A stretch of 33,313 bases of DNA from Ruminococcus sp. UBA7158 (GCA_002491605.1 DKWG01000038.1:1-33313); one strand, 5' to 3'. Positions 22,343 through 30,568 are shown, counted from the first letter of the stretch. A program made the numbers and translations. Notes: generated by a model not told the origin, from the sequence alone.

Positions 22343-23042
22343 TACGTCCGGCAAGACAGCTTCATGTGCTGTTTTAAAGGACGGAGTTATTTTGGGCGAA
22401 ACAACCGTATATACAAAGCTGACACACTCTCAGGTCATACTTCCGTTTGTTAAGAGGCTTTTGGAGGACACTGAGCTGACGGTCGACGATATAGATGTTG
22501 TCGCAGTTGCAAACGGTCCGGGGTCGTATACAGGACTGAGAATAGGCATAGCCTTGGTTAAGGGAATGTGCTTCGGCGGCAAAAAGTGCCTCGGAGTGTC
22601 TACCCTTGAGGCGTTGGCGCAGAACTGTGTCGGAGTGAAAGCGTCGATTTTTTCTGTTATGTCAGCGCGCCCGGGAATAGTTTATTTCGGAGCGTACCGA
22701 TCAGACGGCGAAAAGCTTACTCGCTTGGCTAAAGATACTGTATGCGAGGTCGATAAGATACTGAAGACCGCCGAATCAATCGAGGGCGATATTGTTTTGG
22801 TCGGTGACTGCGCCGAGAAGCTTAAGAATGAGCTGTTTTCAGCTGATGAAAGAGTAAGGCTTGCGCCCTGCCATGAAAGGCTGCAAAGGGCGTCGGGAGT
22901 TTGCGAAGCGGCAGCTTGTCATTTGGACAAAGCGGCAGGAGCTAAGGAGCTTTGGGCACAGTATTTGCAGATAACTAAAGCTGAGAAGGATTTAATTGAC
23001 GGTCACTCGCCGGTTTATAGCGGCGCAGATGTTAAAAAATAG
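22323..23042 (+). CDS. tsaB: tRNA threonylcarbamoyladenosine biosynthesis protein TsaB
   Basis: 239 residues from the chosen start. TVLGIDTSGKTAS, THSQVILPFV, then VVAVANGPGSYTGLRIG and GVSTLEALA are diagnostic of TsaB, the non-catalytic ASKHA partner of TsaD. I favour the TTG at 22323, because GGGAAG ends 8 bases upstream and the protein then begins like other TsaB proteins. The GTG at 22314 is the alternative and would overlap that site. The 5' end overlaps tsaE by about 20 bases. tsaD is not in the window, and the gene after tsaB is not rimI. Confidence 0.93.
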   Translation: MTVLGIDTSGKTASCAVLKDGVILGETTVYTKLTHSQVILPFVKRLLEDTELTVDDIDVVAVANGPGSYTGLRIGIALVKGMCFGGKKCLGVSTLEALAQNCVGVKASIFSVMSARPGIVYFGAYRSDGEKLTRLAKDTVCEVDKILKTAESIEGDIVLVGDCAEKLKNELFSADERVRLAPCHERLQRASGVCEAAACHLDKAAGAKELWAQYLQITKAEKDLIDGHSPVYSGADVKK

Positions 23043-23060
23043 TATAAAGAGGATAGATCC

Positions 23061-23546
23061 ATGTTCAACAGAACCGAATTAAACGATATATATTTTCCGC
23101 TGTGCGAAAAAGCAGAAAATATTAAAACTCGTTTGCAGGATGAGGGCTTAGACGCAAATATCGGCTGGTATAACAACCATGCGCATGATAACGGCGACGG
23201 CAGCTATGAACCCGATTGCTTCCCGATACCTGTTGTAGAAGCGAAAGGACTTTTGGATGTCGAGATTGACTTTGAGGGAATGAGTGTAACGTCAAAGCTG
23301 TCAAGGCAGTCGGCTTTGGATTTTGAGTATGACCTTTTAGAAGGCTTTAGCTTTGAAGTCTACGGAGCAGAAGATTATCTCGGCAATTTATATCATCCCG
23401 AAAGGGGAATAATTGATTTGCTGAACAGCATTTCGGCAAGCTTTGAAAGCGAGATAGTTTTCGGCTTTGACCTTGGCTCTAAATGGACCGATTCAAAGCT
23501 TTTAAGGCTTGTTGAAATACTTAAAGAGAACGGATTTTATTATTGA
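23061..23546 (+). CDS. Hypothetical protein in the tsaEB-rpiB operon
   Basis: 161 residues, acidic, no signal peptide or membrane helix. I do not recognise a family. Notable stretches: IGWYNNHAHDNGDGSYEPDCFP (about 52-73) with His, Asp and Asn, alternating hydrophobic strands (LDVEIDFEGMSVTSKL) and FGFDLGSKWTDSKLLRLVEILKENGFYY at the end. The AGAGGAT site 6 bases before the ATG supports translation. It begins 18 bases after tsaB and ends 28 before rpiB, on the same strand, so it is cotranscribed with translation and sugar-phosphate genes. Function unknown; no catalytic motif that I could defend. Confidence 0.82.
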   Translation: MFNRTELNDIYFPLCEKAENIKTRLQDEGLDANIGWYNNHAHDNGDGSYEPDCFPIPVVEAKGLLDVEIDFEGMSVTSKLSRQSALDFEYDLLEGFSFEVYGAEDYLGNLYHPERGIIDLLNSISASFESEIVFGFDLGSKWTDSKLLRLVEILKENGFYY

Positions 23547-23574
23547 TTAATATAAAATAAGGGGATAAAGAATT

Positions 23575-24012
23575 ATGAAAATAGGAATAGGAAACGACCA
23601 TGCAGGAACAGCCTTGAAGCTGGAGATTTTAAAGCATTTGGATGAAATCGGAGTTGAGTATATCGACTACGGCGTTGCCCCGGGCGAAGCTATAGACTAT
23701 CCCGTTGCCGCTGAAAGAGTGTGCCGTGAGGTAGTCAACGGAACTGTTGACAGAGCAATACTCATCTGCGGAACAGGAATAGGAATATCCATTGCTGCAA
23801 ACAAGATAAAAGGCATAAGAGCCTGCGCTTGCTCTGATTCGTTCTCGGCAAAGTATACAAGGCTGCACAACGACGCCAACGCTCTATGCTTGGGCGGAAG
23901 AGTTGTCGGAGCAGGTCTTGCCTGCGAGCTGGTGGATTTGTTCCTCACAACCGAGTTTGAGGGCGGAAGGCATCAAAGGAGAGTTGATCTTATCACAAAG
24001 CTTGAAGGCTGA
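23575..24012 (+). CDS. rpiB: Ribose-5-phosphate isomerase B
   Basis: 145 residues, normal for RpiB/LacA-B. MKIGIGNDHAGTALK contains the Asp-His substrate-binding pair. ICGTGIGISIAANK holds the catalytic Cys 65. YTRLHNDANALCLGGR (His 98) is the phosphate-binding and ring-opening region. It interconverts ribose 5-phosphate and ribulose 5-phosphate in the pentose phosphate pathway. AAGGGG is close to the ATG. Oddly, its last codons and TGA stop fall inside a 28-base hairpin (23998-24025), and the stop lies in the loop. The C-terminal residues KLEG are thus encoded by a repeat-like element. Confidence 0.95.
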   Translation: MKIGIGNDHAGTALKLEILKHLDEIGVEYIDYGVAPGEAIDYPVAAERVCREVVNGTVDRAILICGTGIGISIAANKIKGIRACACSDSFSAKYTRLHNDANALCLGGRVVGAGLACELVDLFLTTEFEGGRHQRRVDLITKLEG

Positions 24013-24141
24013 AGCCTTCAAGCTTGGCAAAGTTTTGCTTTTGCGCCAAACGACGGCGCAAATTTCGGCTTCGCCGAAACCGCAAAATTTGCAGTTTGTG
24101 CATCAAGTAAGGTTTGCGAAGGCTGAAGCCTTCAAGCTTTG
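23998..24141. repeat. Cluster of six palindromes with a duplicated 22-bp unit
   Basis: In order: a 12+12 stem with loop TGAA (23998-24025); GCAAA/TTTGC (24027-24038); TTTGCGCC/GGCGCAAA (24040-24062); TTTCGGC/GCCGAAA (24063-24079); GCAAA/TTTGC (24082-24092); GAAGGC/GCCTTC (24118-24133). The 22-bp unit starting GAAGGCTGAAGCC occurs identically at 24004-24025 and 24118-24139, bounding the cluster. It looks like a REP/BIME-type or miniature element inserted at the end of rpiB. No transposase and no target duplication was identified. Confidence 0.7.
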
Positions 24142-24185
24142 TGTGGGTGAACCCATATAGCTTTTGCGAATTATATAGTTGAAGA

Positions 24186-24215
24186 AAAGCTCGGACGATT
24201 AATTGTCCGAGCTTT
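24186..24215 (+). terminator. Hairpin, probable terminator before the Nudix gene
   Basis: AAAGCTCGGAC (24186-24196) and GTCCGAGCTTT (24205-24215) form a perfect 11-bp stem with an 8-base loop. The following TTTATATC is a weak T run. It ends about 9 bases before the Shine-Dalgarno of the next gene, so it could also govern Nudix translation or read-through. Confidence 0.55.
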
Positions 24216-24237
24216 ATATCAAGAAAGGATGTTTTCC

Positions 24238-24687
24238 ATGCCGAAAACCGAAATATGCGAGCTTACTGTGCTCTGCCTATTGCACAGCGGCGGCAAGTAT
24301 TTGCTGCAGAACCGAGTTAAAGCAGACTGGCAAGGCTACACTTTGCCCGGAGGACACGTTGAAAAAGGTGAATCCATAGTCGACGCAGTTGTGCGTGAGA
24401 TGAAGGAGGAAACCGGTCTTGCCGTCATGAATCCAAGGCTTTGCGGAGTTAAGCAGTTTCCTATAGACTGCGGTCGGTATATTGTCTTTTTGTTTGAAGC
24501 CGATGAATACAGCGGCGAGCTTGTGTCGTCGAGCGAGGGTGAAATGTGCTGGGTGGATAAAAACAGTCTCGATGAGATCAAAACTGTTTCAGACTTAAAG
24601 GAGCTTATTGATGTTATGCTGAGTGATAAGCTCAATGAATTTCAGTATGTCGTGGACGGCGATAAGTGGACAGTGGTTTTGAAATGA
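24238..24687 (+). CDS. Nudix hydrolase (MutT/8-oxo-dGTP diphosphatase-like)
   Basis: 149 residues from the chosen start. The Nudix box is complete: GGHVEKGESIVDAVVREMKEETGL has the form Gx5Ex7REUxEExGU with all metal-binding Glu residues. It begins with a strand-rich region (LTVLCLLHSGGKYLLQNR) as in clostridial 8-oxo-dGTP diphosphatases. The substrate is not decidable from the sequence. The ATG at 24238 is chosen because AAAGGA lies 8 bases upstream. The ATG at 24229 overlaps that site. It is convergent with mfd and shares the stem-loop at 24690-24734. Confidence 0.9.
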   Translation: MPKTEICELTVLCLLHSGGKYLLQNRVKADWQGYTLPGGHVEKGESIVDAVVREMKEETGLAVMNPRLCGVKQFPIDCGRYIVFLFEADEYSGELVSSSEGEMCWVDKNSLDEIKTVSDLKELIDVMLSDKLNEFQYVVDGDKWTVVLK

Positions 24688-24689
24688 AT

Positions 24690-24734
24690 AATCCCCTGCA
24701 AGAAAGCTTAAAACAGCTTCACTTGCAGGGGATT
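24690..24734. terminator. Bidirectional stem-loop between the Nudix gene and mfd
   Basis: AATCCCCTGCAAG (24690-24702) pairs perfectly with CTTGCAGGGGATT (24722-24734). The 19-base loop holds an inner AAGCT/AGCTT pair. It is central between the two convergent stop codons. T runs are short on both strands. Confidence 0.75.
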
Positions 24735-24741
24735 ATTAGCA

Positions 24742-27700
24742 TTACTTCTGTTCCTCCCTCATAGTTTCAACAACCTCTTTCATCAGAGCAACAGGCTGTT
24801 CACCCTTTAGCAGCTTCACGCTGACGTATCCCTTATCCGAGCCGTTAACTAAAACTCTGCCCTTATACTTTTTAGTCAGGTTCATAATTGAGTTGACAGA
24901 TGCGTTTTCGGAAATGTAGAACAGTATGTTTGATCCCTTTTGGGTTATCTCCTTAACGCCCAGCCTTGAAGCACTGTTTCGAAGAAGCGCAACGTTTATA
25001 AGCCCTACAACCGATTTGGGCGGTTCGCCGTAGCGGTCGATAAGCTCGTCTAAAACGTCCTCTGAATCCTCCTGCGTCATAATTGAAGCTATGGAGCGGT
25101 AGGCTTCGATTCTTTGCTGCAAGGACTCAATGTAGTCCTCAGGGATAAATGCGTTTATGGTGACGTCTATGAGGCAGTCCTCGGCGGTTCTCGGCTTGGC
25201 TTCGCCCTTGTTTTCCGCTATCGCTTCCTCTAAAAGCTGCAAATACATATCATATCCGACAGCCTCCATATGTCCGTGCTGCTTGGCTGAAAGAATAGAC
25301 CCAACGCCCCTTATCTCAAGGTCACGCATGGCGATTTTAAAGCCTGAGCCGAACTGAGTCAGCTCTCTTATCGCTTCAAGGCGCTTTGCGGCGATTTCTG
25401 TCAACACCTTTCCTCGCCTGAAGGTAAAATATGCGTATGCACGCCTTGAAGAGCGTCCGACACGTCCTCTGAGCTGATAAAGCTGTGAGAGACCGAAGCG
25501 GTCGGCGTCCTCGATAATAAGCGTGTTGCAGTTTGCAACGTCTACACCGGTTTCTATAATGGTTGTGCAGACGAGTATGTCAATTTCCTTGTCTAAAAGC
25601 TGACGCCAAATTTCTGAGAGCTGCGATTCCTCCATTCTGCCGTGAGCTATTCCGATTCTTGCTTCCGGCAGGCTCTGCTGGATTTTATATGCGCAGGCGT
25701 CGAGCGTTTCAATGCGGTTGTGGATGTAATAAACCTGTCCGCCGCGGCGCAGCTCCTTTTGAATTGCCTGAATTATAATGCCGTGCTGATGCTCTATAAC
25801 ATAGGTCTGAACAGGGTAGCGGTCGGACGGGGGTTCTTCTATAACAGACATATCTCTTATTCCGCTCAGAGCCATGTTTAGGGTCCTGGGGATGGGCGTT
25901 GCGGAAAGCGTCAATATGTCGACAGAGGGGTACTGCTCTTTAAGCTTTTCCTTGTGCGCAACTCCGAAGCGCTGCTCCTCATCTATAATGAGCAAGCCGA
26001 TGTCCTTGAATTTGATATCGCTTTGAACAAGACGGTGAGTGCCTATTATGAGGTCAATTGCCCCACGCTCAAGCTTTTTAACTATTTCACGCTGCTGCTT
26101 GGGATTTCGAAACCTTGAAAGCAGCTCAATATTGATGTCGAAATGCTCAAAGCGGCGCAGAGCTGTCTGATAATGCTGCCATGCTAAAACTGTTGTGGGG
26201 ACTAATATTGCGCACTGCTTGCCGTCTAAAATGCACTTCATGGCGGCACGAAGCGCAACCTCGGTTTTGCCGAAGCCGACGTCTCCGCACAAAAGTCTGT
26301 CCATCGGGACGGCCTTTTGCATATCCTGCTTTATCTCGTCGATAGATTGAAGCTGGTCGTCTGTCTCCTGATAAGGAAACCTTTCTTCAAACTCACGCTG
26401 CCACTCGTTGTCGGGGGAGAATTGATAGCCCTTTGCCAGCTGTCGCTTGGCATACAGAGCAATAAGCTCGTCTGCCATGTCCTTGCAGGCTTTTTTAACT
26501 CTGGCTCTTGTTTTGTTCCATTCGGACGAGCCGAGCTTGTTGAGCTTGACGTTTTCATCGTCCTTAGGACCGATATACTTTGAAACAGTGTCGAGCTGGG
26601 TTACAGGAACGTACAAAACGTCCGAGCCTGCGTATTTGATGGTTATATAGTCCTTAGTGACGCCGTTTGTGGTTATGTTTGTTATGCCGCCGAACTTGCC
26701 GATTCCGTGGAGACTGTGAACAACCAAGTCTCCTGCCGATATGTCGGAAAGGCTGTTGATTCTTTCCGAGTTTTTAGGCTTTTTCTTGGCTTTTTTTCTT
26801 GCGACAAATACCTTTTGCTGTGTAATAAGCGCAAATTTGCCGTCGGGGTATTCAAAGCCGCTTGATAAACAGCCTACGCCGACATAAACCATTCCCGGGG
26901 CGAACTCCGACTTTTCGGTCAGCCTCTGAACCTTGTAGCCCTCACGCTCAATATCGGGCATGACTATGCCGACAGCCTTAGCTGAGCCTACCATAACAAG
27001 TGTGCAATAGCCCTTGAGACAATAGCTTTTTAGCTCTTCGGACAGCGTTGCAGAGTCACCCGACCAGCTTGACGACTGAAAAGCCTGTGCGGAAATCAGC
27101 TTTTTTAGCTTGATGTCAGCTCCGTGCATGAAGGTTTCAAGATAAACTGTTCCGATTTTGTCAGCCAAGGACATGATATGAGGAAGCTCAACGTAGAAGC
27201 CGCAGGTTTCTTTAAACAGGCTGCCGTCTTCATAGAATATTTTAATGTCCTCCGAAAGCTGGCTCAGGAAGGTTTTAGCTTTTTCACGGCAGTTTGTGTA
27301 CTCGCTTACAACACATATGCCGTCGGTAAAGTAATCAAGAACCGTTGTCGGGTCGCCGTATATCTGCGAGTAATATTTATCAAGGCAGGAAAGATTCATC
27401 CCTGACTCCAAGGTGTCAAGATCTGCTTTTAAATGCTTTTTAATTACTTCCGAGCGTTTCCCTGAAACACGCTCCGTAAGCACCTGAATAGCTTCCTTCA
27501 GATCTTCACGGTCTGTTAAAAGCTCATTAGCAGGAGGAACGGAGACGGATTTGACTGTGTCGAAGCGCCTTTGAGACTCTACGTCAAAGGTTGAAACGGT
27601 ATCGATTTCGTCGCCCCAAAGCTCTATTCTTATCGGCATCGGCGCACCTACGGGGAATATGTCGATTATTGAACCTCTGACCGAAAACTGTGCGTAGCCC

Positions 27701-28200
27701 TCAGTCTGAGATGAACGGGTATATCCCATTTTTATAAGCCTTGCAGAAAGCTCTGATATGTCAACGCTGTCTCCCGGTGCAAGAGTCAGGCACATATCGA
27801 GTAAAACGTCTTTCGGTATTGTCGACTCCAAGCAGGCGTCAATACTTGCAGCTATGATTTTAGCTTTTCCCGACGCTATTTTTTCAAGTGCGGAAAGCCT
27901 TTTATGTTCATATTCCTTTGAGGATGACTCGATTTCGGCAAGAGTTAAATCTCTGCTCGGGAACAGGCAGGCGAGTTCCTTTCCTGCCATTTCGTTAATG
28001 TCCGACACCATCCTGACTGCGTTTGCTTCATCGTCGCAGATTACCAATACATTTTGTCCTATGGACAATTGAAGAACGGCATGAGCCTTGTGTACTGCGG
28101 ACAGACCTGTCACACAGGCAGGCAGTGTACCGGATGCTACACACTTGGTCAGCTCCTGTAAAAAGTCGAGCTTGGACCCGGCTTCGTAAAAAATGTTCAT
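24742..28200 (-). CDS. mfd: Transcription-repair coupling factor
   Basis: 1152 residues, full length. The UvrB-like N-terminal module is followed by the CarD-like RNA polymerase interaction domain (GDLVVHSLHGIGKFGGI, roughly residues 490-560). The RecG-type translocase has Walker A GDVGFGKTEVALRA, the DEEQ box IIDEEQRFGVAHKE, LSATPIPRTLNMAL, and the later helicase motifs through QLRGRVGRSSRRAYAYF. The C-terminal domain follows. It displaces stalled RNA polymerase and recruits UvrA. AAAGGA lies 7 bases before the ATG. It is last in the glmU-pth-mfd operon, 22 bases after pth. In Bacillus the related cluster also has prs and ctc, absent here. Confidence 0.97.
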   Translation of the reverse strand: MNIFYEAGSKLDFLQELTKCVASGTLPACVTGLSAVHKAHAVLQLSIGQNVLVICDDEANAVRMVSDINEMAGKELACLFPSRDLTLAEIESSSKEYEHKRLSALEKIASGKAKIIAASIDACLESTIPKDVLLDMCLTLAPGDSVDISELSARLIKMGYTRSSQTEGYAQFSVRGSIIDIFPVGAPMPIRIELWGDEIDTVSTFDVESQRRFDTVKSVSVPPANELLTDREDLKEAIQVLTERVSGKRSEVIKKHLKADLDTLESGMNLSCLDKYYSQIYGDPTTVLDYFTDGICVVSEYTNCREKAKTFLSQLSEDIKIFYEDGSLFKETCGFYVELPHIMSLADKIGTVYLETFMHGADIKLKKLISAQAFQSSSWSGDSATLSEELKSYCLKGYCTLVMVGSAKAVGIVMPDIEREGYKVQRLTEKSEFAPGMVYVGVGCLSSGFEYPDGKFALITQQKVFVARKKAKKKPKNSERINSLSDISAGDLVVHSLHGIGKFGGITNITTNGVTKDYITIKYAGSDVLYVPVTQLDTVSKYIGPKDDENVKLNKLGSSEWNKTRARVKKACKDMADELIALYAKRQLAKGYQFSPDNEWQREFEERFPYQETDDQLQSIDEIKQDMQKAVPMDRLLCGDVGFGKTEVALRAAMKCILDGKQCAILVPTTVLAWQHYQTALRRFEHFDINIELLSRFRNPKQQREIVKKLERGAIDLIIGTHRLVQSDIKFKDIGLLIIDEEQRFGVAHKEKLKEQYPSVDILTLSATPIPRTLNMALSGIRDMSVIEEPPSDRYPVQTYVIEHQHGIIIQAIQKELRRGGQVYYIHNRIETLDACAYKIQQSLPEARIGIAHGRMEESQLSEIWRQLLDKEIDILVCTTIIETGVDVANCNTLIIEDADRFGLSQLYQLRGRVGRSSRRAYAYFTFRRGKVLTEIAAKRLEAIRELTQFGSGFKIAMRDLEIRGVGSILSAKQHGHMEAVGYDMYLQLLEEAIAENKGEAKPRTAEDCLIDVTINAFIPEDYIESLQQRIEAYRSIASIMTQEDSEDVLDELIDRYGEPPKSVVGLINVALLRNSASRLGVKEITQKGSNILFYISENASVNSIMNLTKKYKGRVLVNGSDKGYVSVKLLKGEQPVALMKEVVETMREEQK

Positions 28201-28222
28201 TGCGTTTCCTTTCGGCTGAAAA

Positions 28223-28831
28223 TCAATTGAATTTGTTCATAGCTTCGTCAATTCTGCCGTCTATAATCAGCTCGGCAGCCTTGACGGCGTTTTCAAAGGC
28301 TTGATTCATTGTCTTAAGCTCTGTCTGAGTGAATTTGGATAAAACCCATGCAGCCAAATCGTAGTCCGGATGTGGCTTCGCCCCGACGCCGACTTTGATT
28401 CTCGGGAAGGTATCCTTACCGGTCAGATAAATAATACTGCGCAGACCCTTCTGACCTCCGTCCGAGCCCTTGCGTCTGCACCTGAGTGCGCCGACATCCA
28501 ACGATATGTCGTCGCAGACGACTAAAACACGCTCGATCGGAATCTTATAGAAGTTCATAGCCTCAACAACCGCTTCGCCGCTGGCGTTCATAAAGGTTGT
28601 CGGCTTCATTAAAAGACAGCGCTTTCCTGAGATTTCCGCCTCGCCGCAAAGCGACTTGAACTTGAGCCGTGTCAGCTTAACGGAATACTTTTGCGCCATG
28701 CTGTCAAGAGTGAGCCAGCCGCAGTTATGGCGTGTGTTTTCATACTGCGAGCCGGGATTTCCCAGTCCGACGATAAGCCATTCTATGTTTGAGGCAAATT
28801 CTTTTTTCTCTTTAGATTTAAATAATGACAT
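28223..28831 (-). CDS. pth: Peptidyl-tRNA hydrolase
   Basis: 202 residues. Cleaves peptidyl-tRNAs released prematurely from ribosomes. IVGLGNPGSQYENTRHNCGW contains Asn 25 and the catalytic His 35. KPTTFMNASG holds the conserved Asn 82 and CDDISLDVG the Asp 108. The usual GGHNG loop reads GGQKG (125-129), a substitution at two tRNA-contact positions. A roughly 16-residue charged N-terminal extension precedes the domain. The ATG at 28831 is supported by AAGGAG about 11 bases upstream. It lies between glmU and mfd on the same strand, with a GC-rich stem-loop (28864-28890) between it and glmU. Confidence 0.95.
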   Translation of the reverse strand: MSLFKSKEKKEFASNIEWLIVGLGNPGSQYENTRHNCGWLTLDSMAQKYSVKLTRLKFKSLCGEAEISGKRCLLMKPTTFMNASGEAVVEAMNFYKIPIERVLVVCDDISLDVGALRCRRKGSDGGQKGLRSIIYLTGKDTFPRIKVGVGAKPHPDYDLAAWVLSKFTQTELKTMNQAFENAVKAAELIIDGRIDEAMNKFN

Positions 28832-28863
28832 TTGTTGCTTGACTCCTTTTAAACCGCCAAAAG

Positions 28864-28890
28864 CCTCTCCGTCCGAGCAGGGCGGGGAGG
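28864..28890 (-). terminator. GC-rich stem-loop between glmU and pth, possible attenuator
   Basis: CCTCTCCGTC (28864-28873) pairs with GGCGGGGAGG (28881-28890), 10 bp with two G-U. On the minus strand it is followed by CTTTTGG. The T run is short, so partial termination or RNA processing is more likely than a full stop. Confidence 0.45.
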
Positions 28891-28922
28891 TCGTTTCGGA
28901 TATAGTAGATGCTAAGGCAAAA

Positions 28923-30317
28923 TCAGTGCTTTAAGCGCTTTCCTTTTTCAATGTGCCTTGTCAGCTTGCGCTTTGCATAGTCCGGCTTTATCGTAAGAGC
29001 TGAACGTTCGATAGCCAATGCGCCGTCGGGGACGTCCTTTGTAACGGTTGAGCCGGCGGCTGTATATGCCGCTTCACCGATTTTAACAGGTGCGATAAGG
29101 TTTGTATTGCAGCCGATAAATGCGTTGTCGCCGATAGTGCAGCGAGCCTTGTTTGTTCCGTCGTAGTTGACGGTTACAACTCCGCAGCCGAAGTTGACGT
29201 TTTGTCCCACGTCTGAATCTCCGACATATGTCAAGTGGGCGACAGCCGTACCCTCGCCGATAGTTGAGTTCTTGATCTCGACAAAGTCGCCGACATGAGC
29301 GTAGTCCTTAATAACTGTGTCCTTTCTGAGCTGAACAAAAGGACCGATTGAAGCGTTGCTGCCGACAACTGCGCAGGCAGCAACAACGTTGTCTAAAACA
29401 CTGTTTTCTCCGACTGTGACATCGGTGAGCCTTGAATTGGGACCGATAACGCTGTTTTTGCCGATGACGGTCTTGCCCATCAGCATAGTTCCCGGAAGGA
29501 TTTTAGCGGATGCGCCGATGACGACGTCGGGGGCGATGACAACTGAATCTGTTGTGACAAATTCAACGCCGTTTTCAAGGTGCTTTTCTATTATGCGCAT
29601 TCTTGCAATGTCGTTGAGCTTTAAAAGACCCTTTCTGTCGTTTGCTCCCAAAACGGCATCGCAGTTGTCGGTCTTGAATGCGCACGCCTTTTTTCCCTCG
29701 GACAAAAGAATAGAGATAGTGTCTGTGAGGTAATATTCACCCTGGGCGTTGTTGCGGGTGAGCTTCGGCAATGCTCCTAAAAGCTCCTCGGTGTTGAACC
29801 AGTAGCAGCCGGAGGAGATTTCTTTAATAGCTCTTTGAGAATCGCTGCAGTCCTTTTCCTCGACAATGGCGCTTATGCCGTCGTCGGTTCTTATTATGCG
29901 TCCGTAGCCGTGAGGATTGTCTAAATCGGCGGTAACAACGGTGACGGCGGCGTTGTTATTAACATGGTGCTCATATGCAGATTTAATTGTTGCAGCATCG
30001 GTAAACGGTGCGTCTCCGCAGGCGATGAAGGTGTGACCGCTTTTATTTTTCTTTAAAAACTCCGCAGCGCACATAACCGCGTGACCTGTTCCCAAGCGCT
30101 CAGGCTGGAATGCGGTTTCGTGTCTGTTGTTTAAGTATTCGTCTATCTGCTCCGCACCGTAGCCTTTGACGATACATATGTTGTCAATATCAGCATCCTC
30201 ACAGGCTGATATAACCCATTCGAGCATTGGTTTACCCAAAACCTCAAGCAGTACCTTTGGCTTTTCCGAGTGCATTCTTTTTCCCATTCCGCCGGCAAGT
30301 ATAATTGCGTTATTCAT
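28923..30317 (-). CDS. glmU: Bifunctional UDP-GlcNAc pyrophosphorylase / glucosamine-1-phosphate acetyltransferase
   Basis: 464 residues with both domains. The N-terminal nucleotidyltransferase has LAGGMGKRMHSEKPK (8-22), QPERLGTGHAV, the GDAPF metal-site block and NPHGYGRIIR. The C-terminal left-handed beta helix shows hexapeptide repeats (VVIGASAKILPGTMLMG onward), with HLTYVGDSDVG, NVNFGCGVVTVNYDGTNK and AAGSTVTKDVPDGALA. It makes UDP-GlcNAc for peptidoglycan from GlcN-1-P. First gene of the operon with pth and mfd. Its Shine-Dalgarno (AAGGCGG) lies in the 3' arm of the hairpin at 30329-30353. The promoter is at 30481-30509. Confidence 0.97.
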   Translation of the reverse strand: MNNAIILAGGMGKRMHSEKPKVLLEVLGKPMLEWVISACEDADIDNICIVKGYGAEQIDEYLNNRHETAFQPERLGTGHAVMCAAEFLKKNKSGHTFIACGDAPFTDAATIKSAYEHHVNNNAAVTVVTADLDNPHGYGRIIRTDDGISAIVEEKDCSDSQRAIKEISSGCYWFNTEELLGALPKLTRNNAQGEYYLTDTISILLSEGKKACAFKTDNCDAVLGANDRKGLLKLNDIARMRIIEKHLENGVEFVTTDSVVIAPDVVIGASAKILPGTMLMGKTVIGKNSVIGPNSRLTDVTVGENSVLDNVVAACAVVGSNASIGPFVQLRKDTVIKDYAHVGDFVEIKNSTIGEGTAVAHLTYVGDSDVGQNVNFGCGVVTVNYDGTNKARCTIGDNAFIGCNTNLIAPVKIGEAAYTAAGSTVTKDVPDGALAIERSALTIKPDYAKRKLTRHIEKGKRLKH

Positions 30318-30328
30318 GTCGTTAATCC

Positions 30329-30353
30329 GCCTTGAAAGTTATATTTTCAAGGC
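30329..30353 (-). promoter_or_regulatory. Leader hairpin that can sequester the glmU ribosome binding site
   Basis: Perfect 9-bp stem GCCTTGAAA (30329-30337) with TTTCAAGGC (30345-30353), 7-base loop. On the mRNA the 3' arm contains the AAGG of the only plausible Shine-Dalgarno, about 12 bases before the ATG. Confidence 0.55.
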
Positions 30354-30480
30354 TGTCCCTTTCTAAATAATAGCTGCCTAAAAATTGTTGTACGGTAAGT
30401 GTCAAGCTGTTATGCTGCAAATTCGAAAAGCATTCGACGTGCATATGCCGTATCAGCTTTCAGGCAATAAATACATACAT

Positions 30481-30509
30481 ATTATACAAAAACCATTTGC
30501 TTATTGCAA
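30481..30509 (-). promoter_or_regulatory. Predicted promoter of the glmU-pth-mfd operon
   Basis: Minus strand: -35 TTGCAA (30504-30509), 17-nt spacer, perfect -10 TATAAT (30481-30486). The leader is about 155 bases. The 365-base divergent gap 30318-30682 holds this promoter, the ppdK promoter and two hairpins. I see no gene in it. Confidence 0.75.
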
Positions 30510-30542
30510 GGAAAATCATGTAGGTGAACTTTCATAAAAATG

Positions 30543-30568
30543 CACAATTTCAGTGCTTTAAAATTGTG
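30543..30568. repeat. 8-bp dyad between the glmU and ppdK promoters
   Basis: CACAATTT (30543-30550) and AAATTGTG (30561-30568) with a 10-base loop. T-rich sequence follows on the plus strand (ATATTTTTTATA). It could be an operator upstream of ppdK or a weak insulating terminator. Confidence 0.45.

Noticed and set aside
23998..24141. CRISPR-like array
   Set aside because: There are only two copies of the 22-bp unit, about 114 bases apart, with palindromes rather than unique spacers between them, and no cas genes.
23903..24160. 85-codon plus-strand frame across the rpiB end and palindrome cluster
   Set aside because: It overlaps rpiB in another frame and has a duplicated KAEAFKL only because the 22-bp DNA unit is duplicated. 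No ribosome site.
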